A model generated the notes under the pieces. The model was not told the DNA's origin and did not search any database. It was given only the letters and a program-made list of their open reading frames with translations. DNA of 12,756 nt from JAZNLR01 sp045579195 (GTDB lineage Bacteria > Bacillota > Clostridia > Christensenellales > CAMQZB01). Made by a program: the position numbers and the translations under genes. Positions 1 to 7,814 of the stretch are shown here, piece by piece; position 1 is the first letter of the stretch; each line of letters begins with the position of its first letter. The stretch lies in assembly GCA_045579195.1 (NCBI GenBank), contig JAZNLR010000142.1:1-12756 (forward strand). Direction: 5' to 3'.

Positions 1-15
1 AGGCGTTTTTTTTTT
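1..15 (+). terminator. Possible tail of an upstream terminator
   Basis: A run of ten T at 6-15 follows a GGCG at 2-5. This looks like the 3' half of a stem plus the U-tract of an intrinsic terminator whose 5' arm lies before the window. The stem cannot be seen, so this is only suggestive. Confidence 0.3.
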
Positions 16-26
16 GAAAAAAGCAC

Positions 27-52
27 AAAATGGACTTGAAAAAAGTCCTTTT
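27..52 (+). terminator. Small terminator-like hairpin before ftsK
   Basis: GGACTT (32-37) and AAGTCC (43-48) form a perfect 6-bp stem with a 5-base GAAAA loop. AAAA (27-30) and TTTT (49-52) can lengthen the stem or act as a short U-tract. It probably ends the upstream transcription unit. The hairpin contains the -35 box of the ftsK promoter. The stem and T-run are short, so it may be weak. Confidence 0.4.
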
Positions 53-64
53 GTATAGTATAAT
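36..64 (+). promoter_or_regulatory. Sigma-A type promoter of the ftsK operon
   Basis: TTGAAA (36-41) is separated by exactly 17 bases from a perfect TATAAT (59-64). Transcription should start near base 71, giving a leader of about 29 bases. It is the only clear promoter I see before the five-gene operon that ends after recA. No GAAC-N4-GTTC box of the Bacillota LexA type occurs in 1-99. Confidence 0.72.
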
Positions 65-84
65 ATATTTAATTATTATTCATT

Positions 85-102
85 ACGGAGAATTTTACCT
101 TG
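85..102 (+). promoter_or_regulatory. Ribosome binding site and TTG start of ftsK
   Basis: ACGGAG at 85-90 lies 9 bases before a TTG codon at 100-102. No ATG in this frame follows with a comparable site near the N-terminus, and the residues after the TTG lead directly into the first membrane segment, so TTG is taken as the start. Confidence 0.65.
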
Positions 103-3100
103 AGCGAACAGAAGAATACGGAAATTTTTGAAAAAGGCGAACGTTCGATTCAGTCCGATTTGGGTTACATTATCACACTTGTTTTAAGTGCGATTGTTTT
201 TCTTTGTCTGTTAACGCGTGATGCTTTGTTTTCCAGCGTTGGAAGTGCAGTTGCGGATTTTATTCTCGGTGTGTTTGGTTTTAGTTCGTACGCCTTTACA
301 CCAGCCGTAATTGTTTTTTGCGTTTTGAAGATCATTGGAGTCCGTGCTGCAGGCAATAAGAAGACGATTGCAGGGCTTTGCGTAATGCTCATTGCCGCTG
401 TTTTCTGTCTGCAGATGATCACGTCTTCCGTTTCTGAAATTTCGCAAGGAATGAAATTCGGAGAATACATCTCGCAGAGTTTTCAGCTTCTTTGCACTGG
501 CCCGAATGGCGCATCTGCCGGAGGCGTATTAAGCTCTGTGATTCTTTATCCGATGGTTTACGGAATTAAAACTGTCGGTTGTTACGTTATTTTTGCGTTG
601 CTCTTTTTGGCAGCACTTCTTTCCGTTGTCGGAAAGTACTTGTTCGCTGCGAGAATTCCTCTTTCGTTTGGTAAAAAGAAAAAGGGGAACGGATTTAATC
701 CTGCTGAAGAATATCGCGATGAGTATGTAAACCCGACAGCTGAAGCGCAGGCATCGCTGTATGTTTATGGTGGAAAGCAGGCTGAGTTTAAAACGAAGAG
801 TTATTTTGAACAGCGTCGTGACAGAAGAGCGCGTGATGAGCGAGACGAGGATGAAGGATACACAGAGTTTGATTCCTCAGCAACGCACGTTCAGAATATC
901 AATGAGGAAGAAGACGTCATTTCCTTTGATCCTTCCGTCCCGAAAAACAGCTCGTATGTGGAAGATTATAACAACAACGTTGAGGAAAGAAGACATTGGC
1001 TTTTCTCAAAAAGTGAAAATACAGATGACTACTACAACTTAAAGAGAAGCGGAACGCAAACTGAACGCCAGGTTGTACAAAACGATGTCATTTCCGATCC
1101 CATTCTTCCAACGACATCTGCTTCTGACGCTAAGAGTGTTCTTTTCCGAAAGATGGAAGTCCTTTCGGATGAAACCTTAGACGCTTATGAAAAGAAAGGA
1201 GCTTTCTCCACAGAAAAACAGGAGGAGAAGGTTGATCCTGTCATTGAAGAGGTGAAAGAAGAAAAGAAGGAAGACCCATATGCGATGTTCCGCCCGGTTT
1301 TTCCCAAGGAAATGCCGACGATTTTAAAAATTGAGGATTTGCCCGAGAAGGAAGAAAATGCGCCTGAAGAAGCAACCACTGTTGAAGAGCCTAAGGAGCT
1401 TTCTTATCAAGAGAAGATTCAAGGCAAGGGATATTTCTCTGTCGATGAAATTTTAGAAGATAAGGAAAGTCCGCGTGTCGCCGACACGATCATTCCGCTT
1501 GATCCAAATTTGATTTTGAAGAAGGATGAGGTCGTTGAAATTCCTCCGAAGCTTGATGAGCCGAAGCAAGAAAACGTTTCGCGCTTCATAATTTCCGATT
1601 CAAATCGCGAAATTCCGCAGGCTGAAACTGCGCCTTCTGTCAATAAGAAGGAAGAGTTTACAGAGCTGAAGAAGACCTTCCGCGAGGAGGACTTAAAGCT
1701 TGATCCTGTGAATACCGCTGACTTTGAAGAAATTGCTCCAAAGAATTTTATTCCAGAAACTTTTGAAGAACCGCGAAAGATTGTTAAGAACGAAAACGTT
1801 GACTTCTCACGTTCGATTCCGGCCGGAAATGATTTAAAGAGTGTCGAGACGGGGCGTGTTTTGCCCAATCCGATCGTAAAAAAAGAAGAGGTAAAACAGC
1901 CTGTCGAAGAGAAGAAGGATGCTCCTCCCGTGAAACTGCGTCCATACACAGCGCCGCCGATCTCTTTGCTTGCCGACATTCCCGATGCAACTGGAGAGAT
2001 TACCGATGAGATTCTTGAGAATAAGACGGAGCTTGAAAACGTTCTTGCAACGTTTAAGATCCCTGCGAAAGTTACAGATATCATCGTCGGACCTTCGGTC
2101 ACAAAATATGAACTGGAAATTTCACAAGGTATTTCCGTCAAGCGCGTTGAAGCATGCGCGGCGGACATTTCTCTTTGGTTGAAAGCTCCTTCTGAAGTTA
2201 TCATTGAAGCCCCGATTCCCGGAAAGAACCGAATCGGCGTTGAAGTTCCTCTGCGCGACAGAAAGACAGTTGGACTTCGTTGCGTCATTGAGTCTGAGGC
2301 ATTCCGCACTTCAAAGTCTGCAATTGCCTTTGGTATGGGAAAAGACGTCTATGGCAACAGCATCATCTGCGATATCAAGAAAATGCCGCATTTGCTGATT
2401 GCCGGTGCAACCGGTATGGGAAAGAGCGTCTGTTTGAATACCTTGCTTATTAGCATTCTTTACCGTTCGTCTCCGGAAGACGTTCGTCTTATTTTGATTG
2501 ACCCGAAAAAGGTTGAATTTAACGTCTTCTCCGGTTTGCCGCACTTGATGATCAACGATATCGTCAGTGAGAGTGCAAAAGCTGTCAATGCTTTGAACTG
2601 GGCGATTAACGAGATGGAAAGCCGCTTTACGAAGTTCCAAGTTGCGCGCGTTCGTGAGCTTGATGAATATAATGACCTCGCTGTAAAGAATGGGCAGCCA
2701 AAGCTCCCGAGAATCGTGATTGTCTGTGACGAGGTTGCAGAGTTGATGACGACAAATAAGAAAGAGGTGGAAGTTGCAATTCAGCGCCTTGCTCAGAAAG
2801 CGCGTGCTGCAGGAATTCATCTTGTTCTTGCAACGCAAAGACCGTCTGTTGACGTCATCACCGGTGTCATTAAGGCGAACTTGAACAGTCGAATTGCATG
2901 CCATTTGTCGAACGGAATTGACTCCAGAACGATTTTGGATGAGGTCGGTGCTGAGAAGTTGCTTGATAAGGGCGATATGTTCTATCATCCTGCGAGTATG
3001 CCTGAAAAGATGCGTCTTCAGGGTGCTTATATCTCTACGGATGAGGTTCGAAACGTCGTTGATTTCGTAATCGCCAATAACGATAGTTACTTTGATCCTG

Positions 3101-3402
3101 CGGTCAGCGAATCCATCAATTTTGTCAAGAGTGATGTCCCCGAGAAAGAAGCTTCTTCAGGCGGCGGTCATGAGAATGAGCTTGATGATTTATTTATCGA
3201 GGCTTTGAGCACGGCAATTGATATCGGAAACATCTCGATTTCTATGATTCAAAGAAAGTTCTTGGTCGGATATCCGCGCGCAGGAAAGATTTTGGACACG
3301 ATGGAACGCATGGGATATGTTTCTGCTCAGAACGGAAGTAAACCGCGTGAAGTTTTGCTTACGCGTGCTGAATTTAACGAATTATACGGAGACCAAGAAT
3401 GA
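100..3402 (+). CDS. ftsK: DNA translocase FtsK/SpoIIIE
   Basis: This membrane-anchored, ATP-driven hexameric pump moves double-stranded DNA through the division septum (or, in spore formers, into the forespore). The 1100-residue protein has four or five hydrophobic segments between residues 21 and 178. A long charged linker rich in Glu, Lys and Pro runs from about 190 to 610, followed by the motor domain. Walker A is GATGMGKS at 769-776, and Walker B ends in Asp877-Glu878 (IVIVCDEVAELM). The C-terminal part from about 1028 resembles the gamma winged-helix domain that reads DNA polarity sequences (SMIQRKFLVGYPRAGKILD). B. subtilis SpoIIIE is 787 residues, and the excess here lies in the linker. 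The start is TTG. It is the first gene of the operon and overlaps rimO by ATGA. Family assignment is firm, but whether it acts in division, sporulation or both cannot be told. Confidence 0.96.
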   Translation: MSEQKNTEIFEKGERSIQSDLGYIITLVLSAIVFLCLLTRDALFSSVGSAVADFILGVFGFSSYAFTPAVIVFCVLKIIGVRAAGNKKTIAGLCVMLIAAVFCLQMITSSVSEISQGMKFGEYISQSFQLLCTGPNGASAGGVLSSVILYPMVYGIKTVGCYVIFALLFLAALLSVVGKYLFAARIPLSFGKKKKGNGFNPAEEYRDEYVNPTAEAQASLYVYGGKQAEFKTKSYFEQRRDRRARDERDEDEGYTEFDSSATHVQNINEEEDVISFDPSVPKNSSYVEDYNNNVEERRHWLFSKSENTDDYYNLKRSGTQTERQVVQNDVISDPILPTTSASDAKSVLFRKMEVLSDETLDAYEKKGAFSTEKQEEKVDPVIEEVKEEKKEDPYAMFRPVFPKEMPTILKIEDLPEKEENAPEEATTVEEPKELSYQEKIQGKGYFSVDEILEDKESPRVADTIIPLDPNLILKKDEVVEIPPKLDEPKQENVSRFIISDSNREIPQAETAPSVNKKEEFTELKKTFREEDLKLDPVNTADFEEIAPKNFIPETFEEPRKIVKNENVDFSRSIPAGNDLKSVETGRVLPNPIVKKEEVKQPVEEKKDAPPVKLRPYTAPPISLLADIPDATGEITDEILENKTELENVLATFKIPAKVTDIIVGPSVTKYELEISQGISVKRVEACAADISLWLKAPSEVIIEAPIPGKNRIGVEVPLRDRKTVGLRCVIESEAFRTSKSAIAFGMGKDVYGNSIICDIKKMPHLLIAGATGMGKSVCLNTLLISILYRSSPEDVRLILIDPKKVEFNVFSGLPHLMINDIVSESAKAVNALNWAINEMESRFTKFQVARVRELDEYNDLAVKNGQPKLPRIVIVCDEVAELMTTNKKEVEVAIQRLAQKARAAGIHLVLATQRPSVDVITGVIKANLNSRIACHLSNGIDSRTILDEVGAEKLLDKGDMFYHPASMPEKMRLQGAYISTDEVRNVVDFVIANNDSYFDPAVSESINFVKSDVPEKEASSGGGHENELDDLFIEALSTAIDIGNISISMIQRKFLVGYPRAGKILDTMERMGYVSAQNGSKPREVLLTRAEFNELYGDQE

Positions 3403-4727
3403 AAAAAGTTGGAGTTGTTTCTCTCGGTTGTGATAAGAACCGTGTCGACACAGAGAACCTGTTATATTTCCTCAATCTTGGTGGATATGACATTGTTCCC
3501 GATCCGCAGGATGCTGATATTTTGATTGTAAACACCTGCGCATTCATTTTGTCCGCGAAAGAAGAGTCAATTGAGACGATCATGGAAATGGCGGAGTTCA
3601 AAAAGACAGGTTCCTGTGAAAAACTGATTGTCACAGGTTGCTTGCCTAAACGTTACCAGGAAACGCTCTTTTCTGAAATGGAAGAAGTGGATGCGTTCAT
3701 GGGGACGGAAGATTATAGCTTTATCTGTGAAGTGATTGAAAGAACGTATGCCGACGAAAGGGTTGATGCGGTTGGAATCTGTAAAGTTCCTGTTGACATT
3801 ACGGATCGAATTTTGACAACACCGCCGCATTATGCGTATCTTCGCATTTCTGACGGATGCAACAATCACTGCACATATTGTGCAATTCCGTTGATTCGCG
3901 GGAAAATGCGTTCAAGATCAATCGAATCGTTAACATATGAAGCAGAAGGGTTAGCGATTGACGGCGTCAAAGAATTGAACTTTGTTGCTCAGGATGTCAC
4001 TGCGTACGGAATTGATCTTTATGAAAAGCGTTGTTTGATCAAGCTGATCAAAAGCGTAGCACGCATTCCTGAAGTAAAGTGGATTCGCCTTTTGTACTGC
4101 TATCCTGAGCGTGTTTCAGATAATTTAATTCAAGAGATCAAGAACAACACGAAGGTCTGCAAGTATATTGACATCCCGATGCAACATATCGCAGACGGTG
4201 TTTTAAAGCGTATGGGAAGAAAGGGGGATTCGCAGTCGTACCGCGAGTTGATTTCAAAGATTCGTTCTGAAATTCCCGACATTAAAATCCGTTCCACATT
4301 TATCGTAGGTTTCCCGGGTGAAACGGAAGAAGATTTCAATGAACTTAAGGAATTCATTGCTGAAGGGAACATTGACTATGCCGGATTCTTTGCATACTCC
4401 AAAGAAGAGGGAACAGCGGCGGAAAAACTACCTGATCAGATTGCAGAAGAGGTGAAAGAGCGCCGACTTGCTGAAATTCAAGAGGTTTCAGAAGGCGTGA
4501 TGATCGAAAAAGCTCGCAAGATGATTGGGAAGAAGATTAAAGTCCTTTATGAAGGCATTGATTATGACAAGCAGATGTTAGTTGGAAGAAGCCAATTTAG
4601 TGCACCTGACATCGATCCCGTTGTTTATATTCATGCAAATGATGAGCTTTTGGAAGTTGGAGAGTTTTACGACATTCAAATTGTCGATACGGATGGAATT
4701 GATTTAATAGGAGAAGTTTTACAATGA
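3399..4727 (+). CDS. rimO: Ribosomal protein S12 methylthiotransferase RimO
   Basis: RimO is a radical-SAM enzyme that adds a methylthio group to the beta carbon of a conserved aspartate of ribosomal protein S12. The 442-residue protein has the UPF0004 N-terminal domain with cluster-binding Cys11, Cys47 and Cys81. The radical-SAM motif CNNHCTYC supplies Cys154, Cys158 and Cys161. A C-terminal TRAM domain covers about 367-442. The opening VGVVSLGCDKNRVDTE and the late GRSQFSAPDID fit RimO better than its relative MiaB, which modifies tRNA. Length is normal. The ATG overlaps the ftsK stop by 4 bases (ATGA), and CGGAG lies 7 bases upstream inside ftsK, which suggests translational coupling. The gene ends in another ATGA overlap with pgsA. 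The ftsK-rimO-pgsA order is common in Clostridia and supports the call. Confidence 0.94.
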   Translation: MKKVGVVSLGCDKNRVDTENLLYFLNLGGYDIVPDPQDADILIVNTCAFILSAKEESIETIMEMAEFKKTGSCEKLIVTGCLPKRYQETLFSEMEEVDAFMGTEDYSFICEVIERTYADERVDAVGICKVPVDITDRILTTPPHYAYLRISDGCNNHCTYCAIPLIRGKMRSRSIESLTYEAEGLAIDGVKELNFVAQDVTAYGIDLYEKRCLIKLIKSVARIPEVKWIRLLYCYPERVSDNLIQEIKNNTKVCKYIDIPMQHIADGVLKRMGRKGDSQSYRELISKIRSEIPDIKIRSTFIVGFPGETEEDFNELKEFIAEGNIDYAGFFAYSKEEGTAAEKLPDQIAEEVKERRLAEIQEVSEGVMIEKARKMIGKKIKVLYEGIDYDKQMLVGRSQFSAPDIDPVVYIHANDELLEVGEFYDIQIVDTDGIDLIGEVLQ

Positions 4728-5305
4728 ATTTAGCTAACAAGTTGACCATTCTAAGAATTGTGATGATTCCTATTATGGTGGTCGTATTTTACTTAAATTT
4801 TCCGTTTTCAGACGTTATTGCGGCAGGAGTTTTTCTTCTTGCGGCGTTTACTGATTTTTTAGATGGATATATTGCTCGTTCTCGCAACATGGTGACCAAT
4901 CTTGGAAAGTTCCTAGATCCGATTGCGGATAAGGTTTTGGTCATGGCCGCTTTTTTGATGATCGTCGATGCGCAAATCGTTGCAAAATCATTTGAGGCCC
5001 TTGCTTGGGTTCCGTCTGTTTGCGTTATCATCATTCTTGCTCGCGAGTTGATTGTCAGTGGTTTCCGCCTTGTCGCTGCAACAACGGGTCTTGTGATTGC
5101 GGCGGATAAGCTTGGGAAAATCAAGACTGTTTCTCAAGATATTGCAATTCCGCTTCTTCTTGTTTGTCACATGACGTTTGTTGAGAACAACATTCTCTTA
5201 ATTGCCGGGTTAATCGTACTGATTTTTGCGACCGTTATGACAATTTGGTCCGGTATTTCTTATATTGTTAAAAACCGAGCCGTCTTTACGGAAAGCGAGG
5301 CATAA
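4724..5305 (+). CDS. pgsA: CDP-diacylglycerol--glycerol-3-phosphate 3-phosphatidyltransferase
   Basis: PgsA makes phosphatidylglycerol phosphate from CDP-diacylglycerol and glycerol-3-phosphate, the committed step to phosphatidylglycerol and cardiolipin, in the cytoplasmic membrane. The 193-residue protein is very hydrophobic with several membrane helices. It carries the complete CDP-alcohol phosphotransferase motif D-x2-DG-x2-AR-x8-G-x3-D-x3-D: Asp44, Asp47, Gly48, Ala51, Arg52, Gly61, Asp65 and Asp69. Length is typical. The ATG sits in the ATGA overlap with the rimO stop, and AGGAG (4709-4713) is 10 bases upstream. The gene is followed after only 2 bases by cinA. Related enzymes of the family (phosphatidylserine or cardiolipin synthases) share the motif, but the size, the N-terminus (NLANKLTILRIVMIP) and the position before cinA-recA point to PgsA. 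Confidence 0.93.
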   Translation: MNLANKLTILRIVMIPIMVVVFYLNFPFSDVIAAGVFLLAAFTDFLDGYIARSRNMVTNLGKFLDPIADKVLVMAAFLMIVDAQIVAKSFEALAWVPSVCVIIILARELIVSGFRLVAATTGLVIAADKLGKIKTVSQDIAIPLLLVCHMTFVENNILLIAGLIVLIFATVMTIWSGISYIVKNRAVFTESEA

Positions 5306-5307
5306 TT

Positions 5308-6567
5308 TTGAAAGTTGCACTGTTATCTATCGGGGATGAGTTGTTGATTGGAATGACTCTAAATACGGATTTTCAGCTCCTTGCGAAATCTTTGCGCGAA
5401 AATGGACATCAGGTTGTTTCGCAGCTGACTTGCGCCGATCGTGAAAAAGAAATTCACTCTGCGCTTGATTATCTCAAGACAAAAGCTGATTTTATCATTA
5501 CAACCGGTGGATTGGGTGCAACGCCGGACGACATCACAGTTGATTCCGTTTCGAAGTACCTCGGATATAAAGTTGTAAGAAATGAAACGGCATCTAATCT
5601 AATTGACGCATATTTTCGCGAAACGGGGAAAGATCCGATTACAAATCTTGAATTGTCAAAACGCTATCCGGAAAACGCGGAAATTTTTCCCAACAAAAAT
5701 GGATATGCGTGCGGATGTTATATGGAAGCAGACGGATTGAAAGTTGCCGTTCTTCCCGGTCCGCCGAAAGAGATGCTTCCGATGTTTGAGGCGTGTGTTC
5801 TTCCTAAACTTTTAAACACGAAGAAGAAGGACATGCTAACAACACTCACTTATAAAATCTTCGGTATTCGCGAGTCTGACGTCGTCGAAGTTCTTTCGGA
5901 TTTAATTCGACCGAAAGATAAAACGATTCAGTTGACAACTTATTGTTCCTTGCGTGAAGTTGCGTTGGTCCTTCGGCATACAGACAACTCAAATATGGAA
6001 GAGGTTGATTACATAATTTATGAAATTTATAATCGCCTTGGAAAATTCATCTATGCCAGCGAGGATATTTCTCTGGAAGAGATGGTAATTTGTATGCTCA
6101 AGCTTCGTCAGAAGACGCTTGCGGTTGCTGAGTCGCTTACGGGTGGAAAGATTGCAGATCGCTTGATTTCGGTTCCTGGGGCCAGTGAATACGTCTTTGA
6201 AGACATTGTTGCATATCACAACGATGCGAAGGTACGCCACTTGCATGTTTCGGAAGAAACGCTTAAAAATCACGGCGCAGTTAGCGTTGAAACTGCTTAC
6301 GAAATGGCAGTTGGCCTTTTGGAAGAGGAAGGAATTGACATCTGTGTTGCAACAACTGGAATTGCAGGCCCGTCTGGTGGAACGCCTGAAAAACCGGTCG
6401 GACTTACATATATTGCAGTAGGAAATGTCGGTAGCATTAAGGTTTATTCTCACGTTTTCAAAGGAAATCGTGCGGAAGTTCGTGAAGCCGCAACAAAAGC
6501 GGCAATGTTCTATTTGTTAAAACTCCTTGTCAATGACGGGGTTGATTTTGAAAACTTAACCATTTAA
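5308..6567 (+). CDS. cinA: CinA family protein (MoCF-like plus PncC-like domains)
   Basis: This is a two-domain protein of 419 residues. The N-terminal half (about 1-170) is a molybdopterin-binding-like (MoCF) domain, with GDELLIG at 9-15, TTGGLGATPDD at 65-75 and LPGPPKEM at 149-156. In characterised CinA proteins this half is an ADP-ribose or NMN-related pyrophosphatase. The C-terminal half (about 258-410) is the CinA/PncC domain, whose relatives deamidate nicotinamide mononucleotide to recycle NAD; TGIAGPSGGTPEKPVG is the clear signature. The AESLTGG motif replaces the more usual AESCTGG. The start is TTG, 2 bases after pgsA, with GCGAGG at 5295-5300 as ribosome binding site. The gene lies directly before recA, as in many Bacillota, where the two can be co-expressed during competence. 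Nothing here shows that this organism is competent. Confidence 0.93.
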   Translation: MKVALLSIGDELLIGMTLNTDFQLLAKSLRENGHQVVSQLTCADREKEIHSALDYLKTKADFIITTGGLGATPDDITVDSVSKYLGYKVVRNETASNLIDAYFRETGKDPITNLELSKRYPENAEIFPNKNGYACGCYMEADGLKVAVLPGPPKEMLPMFEACVLPKLLNTKKKDMLTTLTYKIFGIRESDVVEVLSDLIRPKDKTIQLTTYCSLREVALVLRHTDNSNMEEVDYIIYEIYNRLGKFIYASEDISLEEMVICMLKLRQKTLAVAESLTGGKIADRLISVPGASEYVFEDIVAYHNDAKVRHLHVSEETLKNHGAVSVETAYEMAVGLLEEEGIDICVATTGIAGPSGGTPEKPVGLTYIAVGNVGSIKVYSHVFKGNRAEVREAATKAAMFYLLKLLVNDGVDFENLTI

Positions 6568-6594
6568 TAGATCAGCTAAATTGGAGGAAATGAA

Positions 6595-7620
6595 ATGGCA
6601 TCTGAAAGAGAAAAAAAAGTGACTGAACGTACGCTTGAAGAGAAGAAAAAAGCGCTTGAATCCGTAATTTTGCAGATTGAAAAGCAGTTTGGAAAGGGCG
6701 CAATCATGAAATTGGGTGACACCGCCGCAGATACCAACATCGAGGTTATTTCGACAGGTTGCTTGACCTTGGACGTTGCGCTCGGAATTGGCGGCATCCC
6801 ACGAGGAAGAATTATGGAGATCTATGGTCCTGAATCTTCCGGTAAGACGACTGTCTCTTTGCACATTATTGCCGAGGCGCAGAAGATGGGTGGAACTGCT
6901 GCATTTATTGATGCTGAACACGCCCTTGATCCCGTTTATGCAAAGAATCTTGGCGTAAATTTGGACGAGCTTTACGTTTCCCAGCCCGATAACGGTGAAG
7001 AAGCGCTTGAAATTGCAGACGCACTTGTTCGTTCCGGCTCGGTTGACTTGATCGTTGTTGACTCTGTTGCTGCGCTCACGCCGCGTGCAGAAATTGAAGG
7101 AGAAATGGGTGATTCTCACGTTGGTTTGCAGGCACGTTTGATGAGCCAGGCATTGAGAAAACTTGCAGGCATCACAAATCGCAGCAAAACTTCCGTTGTC
7201 TTTATCAACCAGTTGCGCGAAAAAGTTGGTGTGATGTTTGGAAACCCCGAAACGACCCCGGGTGGAAAGGCATTGAAGTTCTATTCCAGCATTCGCCTTG
7301 ATGTTCGCAGAGGTGAGGCTGTTAAGGAGGGAACAAACATTACCGGTTCAAGAACTAAGGTGAAGGTTGTCAAGAATAAGCTTGCACCTCCGTTTAAGAC
7401 TGCGGAATTTGAAATTATCTTTGGCGAAGGAATCTCGAAAGAAGGTTGCTTGATTGATCTTGCGGTTGAGCATGGAATCCTCGAAAAGAGCGGCTCCTGG
7501 TTCTCTTATAACGGAGAGAAGATTGGTCAGGGTAAAGAGACGATTCGCGGTCTTTTGAAGCAAAATACTGCACTTGCAAGCGAAATTGATGCGAAGTTGC
7601 GCGAAATTCTTTTGAAATGA
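6595..7620 (+). CDS. recA: Recombinase RecA
   Basis: RecA forms ATP-dependent filaments on single-stranded DNA, carries out strand exchange and triggers LexA self-cleavage. The 341-residue protein has Walker A GPESSGKT at 78-85, Walker B LIVVD at 152-156, DNA-binding loop L1 around EGEMGDSHVG (168-177) and loop L2 around 205-229 (NQLREKVGVMFGNPETTPGG). The N-terminus carries a charged stretch of about 20 residues before the usual start of homology. The protein stops at AKLREILLK and lacks the acidic tail seen in E. coli RecA (353 residues). GGAGGA (6583-6588) lies 6 bases before the ATG. The 27-base gap after cinA holds no promoter or LexA-type box that I can see, so recA is probably read from the ftsK promoter or one inside an upstream gene. 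A strong terminator follows 4 bases after the stop. Confidence 0.98.
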   Translation: MASEREKKVTERTLEEKKKALESVILQIEKQFGKGAIMKLGDTAADTNIEVISTGCLTLDVALGIGGIPRGRIMEIYGPESSGKTTVSLHIIAEAQKMGGTAAFIDAEHALDPVYAKNLGVNLDELYVSQPDNGEEALEIADALVRSGSVDLIVVDSVAALTPRAEIEGEMGDSHVGLQARLMSQALRKLAGITNRSKTSVVFINQLREKVGVMFGNPETTPGGKALKFYSSIRLDVRRGEAVKEGTNITGSRTKVKVVKNKLAPPFKTAEFEIIFGEGISKEGCLIDLAVEHGILEKSGSWFSYNGEKIGQGKETIRGLLKQNTALASEIDAKLREILLK

Positions 7621-7624
7621 TGAT

Positions 7625-7663
7625 AATATGGGTAAAAACAACCAGTTTTTACCCATATTTTTT
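7625..7663 (+). terminator. Intrinsic terminator after recA
   Basis: AATATGGGTAAAAAC (7625-7639) and GTTTTTACCCATATT (7645-7659) form a perfect 15-bp stem with a 5-base loop (AACCA). A T-run continues to 7663. It starts 4 bases after the recA stop and closes the ftsK-recA operon. Confidence 0.9.
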
Positions 7664-7691
7664 GAAAATATTCGGATAAGCTTGAATTACC

Positions 7692-7720
7692 TTGACTTTT
7701 TAAGCTTTTTTCAGTAGAAT
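7692..7720 (+). promoter_or_regulatory. Sigma-A type promoter of rny
   Basis: TTGACT (7692-7697) and TAGAAT (7715-7720) are 17 bases apart, each differing from consensus at one position. Transcription should begin near 7727, giving a leader of about 88 bases before rny. A TAAGCTT repeat flanks the -35 box (7677-7683 and 7701-7707). Confidence 0.65.
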
Positions 7721-7731
7721 TATAGTGGTTT

Positions 7732-7776
7732 TTATCATAAAATCATCTGATAATTACTTGTGCTCTATTTTTAGAG
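7732..7776 (+). other. Rny leader with two small hairpins
   Basis: In the predicted rny leader, TTATCA (7732-7737) can pair with TGATAA (7748-7753), and CTCTA (7763-7767) with TAGAG (7772-7776). Both stems are short and AT-rich. They match no riboswitch class that I recognise and may be incidental. Confidence 0.25.
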
Positions 7777-7814
7777 TATATTGAACATTTATAATTGAAT
7801 ATGGAGGTAAAATT

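Noticed and set aside
138..151. CGAACGTTCG palindrome near the start of ftsK as a LexA box
   Set aside because: The half-sites touch, whereas the Bacillota LexA box needs four bases between GAAC and GTTC, and it lies inside the coding region.
1419..2309. A 296-codon minus-strand frame opposite the ftsK linker
   Set aside because: Its Ser/Phe-rich product is the antisense of Glu/Lys codons in the linker; no promoter or family match is visible.
2311..2988. A 225-codon minus-strand frame opposite the FtsK motor domain
   Set aside because: The + strand is clearly coding with Walker motifs; the antisense product shows no domain.
7677..7707. TAAGCTT repeated around the rny -35 box as an operator
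   Set aside because: Two 7-base AT-rich copies are easily found by chance, and no matching copies occur near other promoters here.
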